Position numbers and translations under genes: made by a program
Shown here: piece by piece, positions 12,001 to 19,900 of the stretch
Layout of the letters: every line of letters begins with the position of its first letter
Numbering within the stretch: position 1 is the first letter of the stretch
Notes under the pieces: generated by a model
The model's database searches: none
What the model was told of the DNA's origin: nothing
The model's input: only the letters and a program-made list of their open reading frames with translations
Assembly (NCBI RefSeq): GCF_026151205.1
Contig: NC_087079.1
Coordinates: forward strand, 13,826,445 to 13,890,444
Length of the DNA stretch: 64,000 nt
Source of the DNA: Bolinopsis microptera
Taxonomy: Eukaryota > Ctenophora > Tentaculata > Lobata > Bolinopsidae
Direction of reading: 5' to 3'

Positions 12001-12722
12001 TCCTTGTCATCCCCTTTAGTTTTAAGATTCTTGCTATAAATGGCTACAGCTAACACTATTAATGCTAAGTACCAAACAACAAGTGGGAGGTGGATCGTTG
12101 GTACCATTAAATCGATTTAACACCGCAATTCCAGTCGCAAGCCTGGGACCACTACTAGCATAGTCACAACATCTACAAAGCTGCCATATAGCCTGACTGA
12201 CAATTTTCTCGACTGACTGACAATGTTTCTTCTTTTTCCCCATTTAGAATACAAAGATTAGTACATTTTAGCTTATGATTAATATTATATTTTTACCTAT
12301 AGTTTACTTAGATGCAAAATGATACCGAGAATGAAATCGGTCGCTCGCTTTTCCCATTCATTTACAATTGTAATAGATTAAGAAGAACTACCCAAAGGCA
12401 GCTGTACTCAGCAATAAAGATTCAATAAACTTCAGCTAATTCAATAAGTAATAACTACCACCCTTACCCCGAAATACTAGGTATCGACCCGAACGCAACC
12501 CAAAGAGATTTTTACAGCATCTGATTGATGTACCTAATCAATCGAAACTTATTACAATTCGTAAGCCGTGAATGAATGGGAAAAGCGAGCGACCGATTTC
12601 ATTCTCGGTATCATTTTGCATTTGAGAACGGTCAATCAAATTAATATCATTTCCTTTTGTTTGGGAAAGAGAGACACTGGCAGCGGTCCACTCTACCCAT
12701 GATTATGGGTTTTGGTCAAATA
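9059..12722 (+). mobile_element. Naiad-type Penelope-like element with inverted ends
   Basis: The element carries one ORF with an N-terminal GIY-YIG nuclease and a C-terminal reverse transcriptase. A 98-bp sequence at 9059-9156 recurs as a perfect reverse complement at 12625-12722. A second perfect inverted pair of 51 bp lies at 12312-12362 and 12571-12621. The simplest reading is a near full-length plus-strand copy followed by an inverted, internally deleted copy (head joined almost directly to tail). Complex tandem and inverted insertions are known for Penelope-like elements. AATAAA motifs near 12412-12425 may end the plus-strand transcript. Perfect identity of the arms suggests a young insertion. 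Confidence 0.85.
9146..11746 (+). CDS. GIY-YIG endonuclease-reverse transcriptase of a Naiad Penelope-like element
   Basis: The frame is open for 866 codons. The N-terminal nuclease shows VIYVITCSTC...QYVGET (the GIY and YIG strands with inserted Cys-x2-Cys), then two His, an Arg (HKRVNGHR) and the late Glu in EDYWIEKLG, typical of Penelope-like nucleases. A CDC (CxC) motif follows in the linker (GSPCDCHSSPFNYPPHGH), as described for permuted N-terminal-nuclease elements. The reverse transcriptase has NPKLHKNPYKARFIAGA, motif A YDFTTLYTRL, motif B KGIPMGGNSSSPIADL and motif C RYVDDLS. No internal stop or frameshift is seen. The frame begins after a TGA with TTG, and the first in-frame ATG lies beyond the nuclease core. 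The true N-terminus is therefore missing, spliced in or truncated. Confidence 0.9.
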   Translation: MTVLIFNCKTNNVIYVITCSTCKKQYVGETTQPLHKRVNGHRNCVKAKSSTFLYEHFNISGHVFSDASIQIVDYVDSDMSTDVKNDLLLLEDYWIEKLGTAFPLGLNDKKKGTGNISQDRVMNYFSGQIARYKRGRGNGKKKVQPKKSLDTIESDINRLKDNISSEHSIYKTLKCYSLSDLDTLYSLSQNNSGLIYNVCSSFCSTFSPKYHQNKSESSNREFIIVPFNCKFIDNLNLKSIFSDTSVIDLLPILIQSFTPLQIYYEYNDPISLSICNYASFLKKLSISDIKSILGSPCDCHSSPFNYPPHGHVVTGNLDIVDNVELREVLSYGCKYRIPTFKSPDEIYMSVTEAVDKFIKSKSRKYCQKEVKFSDWKEKVLSIVSNRIEYYKKNFPETFEIKENTLEKDDVKRSLKLLKSKYIICSIDKASGNFSFICKKFYVKTLVNEMGFDPNTLECIGNDTYKPCSEDETHYVNKISESLKERFNVQVEDKNLRLARIFWNPKLHKNPYKARFIAGARFCVTKQLNVQVNCCLKLLRKYFKKYCEAIYNNSGINMFWSIDSSSEFLEAIKNSDVYNIQVYDFTTLYTRLDLIEVENMINEVVDLIFSDRNRYICISKRDSNTCFFSNKTYDCHACFSQDDLKEAVKFIIYNTYVVFGGIVFIQTKGIPMGGNSSSPIADLTVGKKEFNYMKRLLQEKKMGLAKILSNNKRYVDDLSIINYLYFHKLIKDIYPNSLEMERAGSNNKIINYLDLNINISTEGLEISVYNKTDDFNFHVVSLTFPHSNIPTEVGYNVFSSQVLRYGNVCTRLDIFTSHLHKIFKILIDRGYSRDRLIKGIKRCLRKYDNVFRKFGILDDRNIIKELP

Positions 12723-13016
12723 AAATATAGAAAATGCTAGATTTATTTTAATTTAACACCTGATTTTGCTTTATCAGGGTTCAAATTGACTGCAGTGATG
12801 ACTGATGACCTACCAACAGGTCTGTCCTTGTAAGCAGCAGGCGGGTATAGTGGTCGAGCATGTTAGTGAGGGCGGGGGCAGGGCTGAGTTGTACTCAGCG
12901 GAACAAATTATAAAACTGTCAGCTTCCTCCAGCTCTTTCTTCTTGTCGTGCATCCATTGCGGAAATCCCGACTGCAAGGAAAATAATAAATCGTATAACT
13001 CGCATGAGTTAAGATA
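12723..13016. other. Spacer between two mobile elements
   Basis: Short sequence between the Naiad element and the TTAA foldback. A 71-codon frame at 12805 has no recognisable domain. Nothing else is supported. Confidence 0.35.
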
Positions 13017-13974
13017 TTAAGGGGCCATACACCAAAACAGTGGTTTGTACCGTCCAGACCAAATGACCTCATAGGCAGTTCAGTGACCTTCTAGCGCACC
13101 GTTTCCACACCAAACAAAATTATTTTGAGAATACCTATTTTTGTAATCGAGCATTTCCTTACTGGGCCGCGCTCAGCCTGTCATTCCGCCAAATCTTTAT
13201 TGTTAATGAACATAATAGCCTGGGGTCCTCAGGTAAGCATTTCCTAGTTAATAAGAGTGCAATTTTCGGAAAAAATAATTTTTTGGTTGAGGCGCTATAA
13301 ATTAATTATTTCGTGCGGTATCGAGTTGAAATTTTGCTCGCCGTTTATTCACATCTATTTTTTGGCTTTGCAGATAAAAAATCAAATTTTCTCCCATAAC
13401 TTCAAAGGGAAGCATTTTAGGGTGTTTTGTTGTTTATAACTCATATATAAATGTGCTAGTTGCGGTTATTTTGCACCCTTCAAAAAGTCACTAGCACATT
13501 CCTATCAAAATTTTAGAAAAATCAGTAAATATAAAAAACGAAAAATGTGCCTAAATTTGTTGTTTGGCTTTACTTACTTTGAGGTCCAATAGATCTGAAG
13601 ATAAATGAGTAAAAACATTTTTGAGGGCATCAAAAACTGCGCCAGAATTCAGAAAACAATTTGATGTCAAGCATCACATCAATCCGATCTTCCCTGACTG
13701 ACTTTTTGTTAAAATAAGCCTGAAAAGGACAATTTTAGCTTTTTGACTTAAAAATTCATAACACACCAGCAAGAAATGATTAACTTATAGCGTCTCAACC
13801 AACAAATTATTTTTTTCGAAAATTGCACTCTTAACTAGGAAATGCTCGATTACAAAAATAGGTATTGTCAAAATAATTTTTTTTGGTTTGGAAACGGTGC
13901 GCTAGAAAGTCACTGAACTGCCTATGAGGTCATTTGGTCTGGACAGGTTTGGTGTATGCCGGATGCCCCCTTAA
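13017..13974. mobile_element. TTAA-flanked foldback element with long inverted arms
   Basis: TTAA at 13017-13020 and 13971-13974 bracket an element starting GGGGCCATACACC and ending GGTGTATGCCGGATGCCCCC. The arms (about 13021-13300, excluding a nested insert, and 13785-13970) are inverted copies of each other over about 190 bp, sharing for example GACCAAATGACCTCATAGGC on opposite strands. No transposase is present. A TTAA duplication is typical of piggyBac and some other cut-and-paste families, so this is probably a non-autonomous DNA transposon. A copy of the TTAC...GTAA element sits in the left arm. Confidence 0.75.
13159..13236 (+). mobile_element. Short TTAC...GTAA element, copy 3, nested in a foldback arm
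   Basis: A 78-bp copy flanked by GCATTTCC on both sides. The opposite arm of the host foldback element carries the same site without the insert (GGAAATGCTCG near 13842), so the empty site is visible in the same window. Confidence 0.9.
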
Positions 13975-14116
13975 GATTAATTAAGATTAATTTCTAACTA
14001 AAGTTACCAGGAGAGTAAAAAAATAATTTTGCTGGCGGTGTCAAAACAGGGCAAGTTTCTATTCGGTACACAATATATTTACAAGTACAAACAGTTGTGT
14101 TATCATAATTCAGAAC

Positions 14117-14193
14117 TTACTGGGCCGCGCTCAGCCTGTCATTCCGCCAAATCTTAATGTTAATGAACATAATAGCCTGGGGTCCTCAGGTAA
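14117..14193 (+). mobile_element. Short TTAC...GTAA element, copy 4
   Basis: A 77-bp copy flanked by the direct repeat TTCAGAAC (14109-14116 and 14194-14201). Confidence 0.9.
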
Positions 14194-14603
14194 TTCAGAA
14201 CCTGCTCACTTCTTAAAACTGAAAACTGATGTCATATTTCCATAGGGACCATTCGTCATCGTGATCATCGTAACGATCAATGGTACGCAATACACTTACA
14301 GTTATTTTAAAAACTGGCAATAAGTATTTTGGTATTTGTATTCCGGCTTGGACAGGTTTATTTTGATTCAGGTTTCTAGGCTCCATAAAAACGTGTACGA
14401 GGTAGCAAGTTCAAATCCAACTTTGGCTAATATATTTAAAAACCAAAGTGCAGCCGTCACTCACCAAAACGTTGTGTGAATGGCAGTGACGCACATTATA
14501 TTAATGAAAATGACACAAGTGCTGGAGTGCATGTGGTAACGTGCTGCACTGAAAAGACCCAAAAGTACCACATCTGAGATCGGAACCTCGTACACTAGTT
14601 TTC

Positions 14604-14818
14604 TTACCTGAGGACCCCAGGCTATTATGTTCATTAACATAGCCTGGTGGGACTGAACCCTCTAATACGCGCAAGTCTCTCTGACGGGCGCGTTTTTGCG
14701 CGTGGAATGCTGAGCGCGCAAAATATATGTTTTGTAATGATAATCGCATATCGCATATCAATATATGTAAATATATATAAAGATTTGGCGGAATGACAGG
14801 CTGAGCGCGGCCCAGTAA
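14604..14818 (-). mobile_element. Long variant of the TTAC...GTAA element, copy 5
   Basis: The ends match the family and the flanks are TAGTTTTC (14596-14603 and 14819-14826). About 135 extra bases sit in the middle, between the TTAACAT and AAAGATTTGG parts. The extra part contains GCGCG-rich and AT-rich blocks. It may be a less deleted progenitor form or a nested insertion. Confidence 0.85.
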
Positions 14819-14865
14819 TAGTTTTCTTGTGCTATGATAGGGATGCCCCATTCACATCTATTTTA

Positions 14866-15060
14866 GTCAACCATGAGGTCGGATCATCGAAAATAACATG
14901 TCAATTTTGTAGAAATAAAATATTTGCTGATCATAAAATATCATTACGTCTGTTAATAGAAATGGTTCAAATATCTTTAACCAGCTCAAGCACATTACAT
15001 GATCCTTATTTCAAACATGTTGTTTTCTCAAAATTAAAACCTATTGATGACAGTACCTGA
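14866..15060 (+). CDS. Possible terminal exon, unrecognised
   Basis: An AG after a pyrimidine-rich run (CTATTTTAG) opens a frame containing SKITCQFCRNKIFADHK and LHDPYFKHVVFSKLK and ending at TGA. AATAAA follows within ten bases. Composition and the Cys-x2-Cys pair look protein-like, but no family is recognised and no upstream exon was found. Confidence 0.25.
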   Translation, partial: VNHEVGSSKITCQFCRNKIFADHKISLRLLIEMVQISLTSSSTLHDPYFKHVVFSKLKPIDDST

Positions 15061-15096
15061 AATAATAAACCTCTGTTTTCGAGTTTATTGTATTTA

Positions 15097-15157
15097 TACA
15101 GTTTATAAACAGTTTATAAACAGTTTATAAACAGTTTATAAACAGTTTATAAACTGT
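15097..15157. repeat. 12-bp tandem repeat (ACAGTTTATAAA)
   Basis: Five to six near-perfect units of ACAGTTTATAAA in a row, ending with an inverted half unit (TTTATAAACTGT). Confidence 0.9.
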
Positions 15158-15943
15158 AGTGCAGATATGAGTGATGTTGACATGAAATGTAGATATGGAC
15201 AAATTAATGCTCGAGCTTAAACTATAGAATTCGGTTGAACGATTTCACTGTAACCACTGTATATAATCATTTTAATCTTTTGATGCTCATCCACTCCTTA
15301 CTTGCTTTTAAAACTGTTTAATCTGAAATCTTATGAACCATTTCTTCGAGCGTGCTAAATCACTTTACACTCTACAGTCGATCTTCGAGTTTGTTCTAAA
15401 AGAGCCCCCGACAGTTGAAACCCAGTTGAATCGATGTATTTTCGGACGCTGATCCCAAATCACCCCCATGACATAGGGTTAAAATGCTCCCCTAGCGAGA
15501 TATTCGCGAAAAACTGTCTCGATCACGTGATATGACCTTGACCATTGTTAATGATCTGGCCCGGCGCGCGCTACTTAGTAGCTCTTGCCATTTCGAGAAG
15601 AAAGCGGCGCGCGCTACTTCGAAGAAATTTAGACGAGTTACATCCGTCAAGATATGACCATGCAAGGAAGTTGGTCTAATTTCTCGTTAGGGTTATATAT
15701 ATATTAGGGTTTCAGCATATGCTTTTGTTAAGGATTGGGTTAGGGTTAGGGTTGGGATCAGATTAGAGGGTTAGGGTTTTGAATAGTCGTTCAGGGTCAG
15801 CTAGATAGAGAACGGGTTGAAGAAGTCACGTGACAGTTGAGTGTAGAGTGATTAATCATCATCCCTATTTCTTACGACTATGAGATGCTGATAGGAATAT
15901 AAGTAATTGTTGTATCACGTTGCGACCCCCACGGTCGTTTCAC

Positions 15944-16013
15944 TATCGTCCTGACGATACAGGGCGAGCCGCGCACTTCGTGCGCGGCGGGTCATACATT
16001 TACAACGTATGAC
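15944..16013. repeat. Cluster of three hairpins
   Basis: Stems are TATCGTC/GACGATA (15944-15959), CCGCGCAC/GTGCGCGG around a TTC loop (15969-15987), and GTCATAC/GTATGAC (15991-16013). The middle one is the same design, on the other strand, as the GAA-loop hairpins at 7610-7666. Confidence 0.6.
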
Positions 16014-16067
16014 AAGGTAATTGTAGACAGTAAATAAATGTAACATCTACCGTCAGTAATCAGTATC

Positions 16068-16163
16068 TTACTGGGCCGCGCTCAGCCTGTCATTCCGCCA
16101 AATCTTTATTCGGTTAAATCTTTATTATGTTAATGAACATAATAGCCTGGGGTCCTCAGGTAA
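16068..16163 (+). mobile_element. Short TTAC...GTAA element, copy 6
   Basis: A 96-bp copy with a small internal duplication (AAATCTTTATT twice), flanked by TCAGTATC on both sides (16060-16067 and 16164-16171). Confidence 0.9.
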
Positions 16164-17639
16164 TCAGTATCCAGTTTTAAAATGTTAACAGGCAGAAGCG
16201 CGTTAGGCTGATTCAGATCACAAATAACTGATTAATTGAGGTCACTCTGATGATCTTATTTGACACCCAACAGCCTCTCTAGAGCAGGTTACAACTAAGC
16301 TTCAGTTAGGGCGCCTGGATTGTTACACTCACTACTAGCTTATTATCTAAACACTTTTGTGCGGTTTTATCTAAGGAGAGTAAACATGATGCATAACAAC
16401 ATGGGTTCTTGACAATCAAGTTGATTCGAATAAATGTTTTGGGGATCATTGATCAAATTTAGCGGGTTAACAGGCGGGGTTATAATCCATAATAAATATA
16501 TAATCCATAATAAATATCATATTGAGGCATATTTATCTATTTTAAAAAGATTTCATCGGGGCAAATTTTTTCGCCAATAAATACACACTTATAGCTCTTC
16601 CTAAAAAAATATTTGAATTATAATATTTGTAATTTTTCATAATATAAGTGCTCACGTACATCACGAACAAATATAAATGCCAATTTGAACAAAATATGAA
16701 TGAAAAATCAGCACTTTTGCTTTTTGGTTTAATTAGTAGTATGTAGTAAGCAAAGCAGCATAATTTTTCGTAATACATTATTAATCAAAACCAATTATAG
16801 CTGTATCCCCTGACGTAGCACACGCACATAAATAGAAATATAAATTATAATTATCTTGTAACGCTCTCTTTATATCATGTTTGTTAATTGCAGTCTCCAA
16901 ACTGTCTCCGTTATCGCAATACTATTTTCTGTTTCAACCATGCAGGTTTCACATTCCGCCACCCCCTATCTGAAAGTCAAAACTGCAAGTACAACTTCTT
17001 CTCTTTTCTTATAGTTGGTACTTGGTACCGTACCACTACCAGCTGCACTCGACGTCACAAGAGCCAATATGTGCTTTTAATTATAGACACCATTATACAG
17101 TTAAACTCCGACGTACAGTTGTATGGAATTTGCATATAATTTAATACTTGTACTGTTAAGGTTGTACAGAGTGGCCCACAATCAACGCAAAGTTTATATT
17201 TTTGGAGTAACTTGGAGTCCGAGACTGGGCCGACTTGAAGTCTGCCTCGTTTGTTGTTGTCCGGACCGGTTCTCCGCTCCTTCTTTTCTCATGTGACAAG
17301 TTTTTAATTCAGATTGACCTTGGTATAAGAGTAAATTACTTTTCCTAAGTCAACATTAGTTCTACTCAACATTTGTTTATTGTTCTAGTTTCAATTTCTG
17401 TACGATAAAGTTTTTAATTTTGCAAATCTGACTTTTAAAATTTTCTGACTTTCAGCTCTTTTACAATCCAACAGTCCACATCAGAATTCTCTGCCCCCTC
17501 ATATTCTTTCGAATATTTCAGTTCCCTGGAAGTCGTAAAAGTATCAGGTATGCCCCAGGTACTTTCCCGATTCATATCTCAATCAAAGGGTCCAGCCGAA
17601 TCTTTGAATACCACAAAATGAGTTAATACCAGGTATACT

Positions 17640-17700
17640 AGGGTAATAATAGGGTAGTAATAGGGTAATAGGGTACTAGGGTAATACTAGGGTAAACAGT
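17640..17700. repeat. Minisatellite of AGGGTAATA-type units
   Basis: Irregular tandem units containing TAGGGTAAT or TAGGGTACTA, about seven copies. Confidence 0.75.
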
Positions 17701-17789
17701 AAACTGTTTCTGATGCCTGAGTTAAATTGTATTCTGCAAAGAGATATCTGATATCATGCACCCAGATTTAACGCTCTAGGAGTAGGACC

Positions 17790-17859
17790 ATGTTACGAAT
17801 AACTACATCGAGTAGGAAAGCGGAATCAAATCAGACAACAGATCTGCTTGAGGCGATAC
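17790..17859 (+). CDS. Candidate alternative first coding exon A of twinfilin
   Basis: An ATG opens MLRITTSSRKAESNQTTDLL and the exon ends at a GTAAGA donor after 70 bases, leaving one base of a codon. That phase matches the second exon of the twinfilin gene at 28294. An acceptor-like CGCTCTAG lies 11 bases upstream of the ATG. The MLR start is shared with candidates B and C. The case rests on phase, donor and the MLR start. It is weaker than for exons C-E because the RPQVQ motif is absent. Confidence 0.4.
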
Positions 17860-18780
17860 GTAAGATGAGAGTGGATATAGGCATTTGTTTTTTGTGTTAT
17901 TCAAACAATACTACATAATATGTGAAGCACTTAAATCCACTCCGAAGATCTTGTTTTAATTTTGTTGGAGTAGTGATTGTATGAAGCTGGGATTTTATTT
18001 ATTCTGCGACCTTCTTTTGACTTCATTAATTCTATTGTTCACGATGAAGTCAAACATTTTGGATTGTTATACTTATAATTAAAGTTATAGTCTTAAGCAT
18101 TATGATATTTCAAAAGAACCAGTACTACCGCATTGCTAAGAAATAATGACATTGGAACCGCATCAAAATATTTCAATAAAGACCAAAGCTGATGCAGCTG
18201 CAGTATATAATATATATTAACACCTTGCCCGAGCGTCTAAATCGAGGTTTTGGCATAACAACTTTTTGTTTTTGCTTACTCTAAACTATTGTCAACATAC
18301 AATGTGTCGAAAGTTTTCTCTCACAGATTTCAGTCTGAATATACTGTTTCTTCGGTATTCACCACAAATATTATCACCCCCTGTGCGTAAGCATGCGCAG
18401 TATCAGAACGTCAATCCAAAACCTAATAACCCATCTCAGTGACGAGAACCTTTAATCTTTATACATTCGCCTTACATGAGAACACATGATTATAAACCTA
18501 ACAAAAACCAAGAGATTACCGGTGGACTCGGTGGAGTAAAGGAATGTACTACTACTACTCATATTATTTGAAGTAAGTTTGATCCTATTCATTACACCAT
18601 CTCTATCGTTGATGACAATTAAATGTTCTGATCTGTGGATAAACAATTATTGAGTCGATCCAATAGTACTGACTGGAAAATGCCGCTGAGATGCTAGTGG
18701 TGCTGCTGCCGAGTGCAAACGACCCCTGCAGGGGTACAGTGCTATAATGCCGAATAATTTGTAACGTGATAAAGAATTAT

Positions 18781-18859
18781 TTACCTGAGGACCCCAGGCT
18801 ATAATGTTCATAAACGAATAGAGATTTGTCGGAATTACAGGCTGAGCGCCACCCAGTAA
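18781..18859 (-). mobile_element. Short TTAC...GTAA element, copy 7
   Basis: A 79-bp, slightly diverged copy flanked by AGAATTAT on both sides (18773-18780 and 18860-18867). Confidence 0.85.
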
Positions 18860-19695
18860 AGAATTATAGGCAACTTAATAAACATTTTTGGATGTTGGTA
18901 CCGTAAGTAATTTGCTGAAAAGATATGATTTAACTGGTATGTGGTATAACTTTTCCAAACCTGGCATTGATTGCGATTACTCCAATCTTGTCAGAAAAAT
19001 CATTTTAAGATAACATAAAATCGTACGTACCCGGTACCACTACCTCAGATATTTCGTACATTTTAATCGTGCTTTCTCGACCTGCAGCCTGCAGGTACTA
19101 TTCTATCTGATTTTAGTGTGATAGCTTGACCAGGTACATGATTTTGTCGAGTTCCAGGCACTTTCACACCTCCAACTTGGCTGAATGAGATAGACGTTGG
19201 GTTACCTCAAAACGAATCGTCAGGGAATCTTTACTTTTGTCTTGACACGATTTCTAGGGGTTCTTTTGCAATCTGACTTCTGTACTCAGACATTTTTTAG
19301 TTCTTTCCAAGGGCAAAAACCTAAAGATAAAACGTTTTCTGCTATTAAAACGTTTTTCAGCTATCCACGCGGTGCCTGACAGTGACTGCCACTCATTTGC
19401 GTTCAACATCATTGCAAGGTAGATATTTCATTCTAATTGAACGATGTTTAATTAGAATAAAATATTTATCTTACAATGAACATAATGCTTTTCAGTTGTA
19501 TAGCTTCTAAACTTTGAATCTCAATCTTATTCTTTTACTAGAACATTGAGTGCTTATCATCTAATTGGATAGATTCGGTTTATAATTCCAGTTTGGGTTT
19601 AAGACCGAATACCAATTGATGTGTGCATACCCAAGTTAATCGCTTTACTCTGCTTTTAGTGAGGATCACTAGAAAGAGGACCACTAGAAAAAGCA

Positions 19696-19792
19696 ATGCT
19701 AAGGAATCCGAGAGAAAAAAAGGAAACATGTAATAACCATAACATATTAGCAGAAACTCTGAAAGCGTGCGGATATGATAACCTCAATCACA
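19696..19792 (+). CDS. Candidate alternative first coding exon B of twinfilin
   Basis: A 97-base exon encodes MLRNPREKKETCNNHNILAE and ends ..NLNH at a GTAAGT donor in phase 1. It ends on an NH-like pair at the donor, as exons C and D do, and a good acceptor (CTCTGCTTTTAG) lies about 40 bases upstream of its ATG. It would join in frame to the exon at 28294. Confidence 0.5.
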
Positions 19793-19799
19793 GTAAGTC

Positions 19800-19900
19800 T
19801 TAGTACTATTTATCATTACCTTAGTACTATTTATCATTACCTATTTATCATTACCTATTTATCATTACCTATATTAGTACTATTTATCATTACCTTAATT
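19800..19900. repeat. Tandem repeat of TATTTATCATTACC
   Basis: Six units of a 14-bp motif, some preceded by TTAGTAC, directly after candidate exon B. Confidence 0.85.

Larger units (their letters stand above)
15161..17639. other. Gene-poor sequence with several repeats
   Basis: This contains a dispersed GGCGCGCGCTACTT repeat (15538-15660, also at 45966), a short interstitial TTAGGG-like run (about 15729-15752), a cluster of three hairpins (15944-16013), copy 6 of the TTAC element and a short duplication of TATAATCCATAATAAATAT (about 16480-16525). Reading frames near 16542 and 16888 have no recognisable content. Confidence 0.4.

Noticed and set aside
12790-12835. CTGATGA...stem pattern resembling a hammerhead ribozyme core beside the Naiad element
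   Set aside because: The GAAA segment and third stem are missing, and the permuted clade is reported to lack canonical hammerheads.
14390-14430. tRNA B-box-like GCAAGTTCAAATCCAAC
   Set aside because: No A box, acceptor stem or anticodon arm could be found around it.
14640-14680. Reverse-strand GGGTTCAGTCCC resembling a tRNA T arm inside TTAC copy 5
   Set aside because: The loop is one base short and there is no matching acceptor or D arm.
15097-15157. Tandem array considered as a CRISPR-like repeat
   Set aside because: Units are contiguous with no spacers; it is an ordinary minisatellite in a eukaryotic genome.
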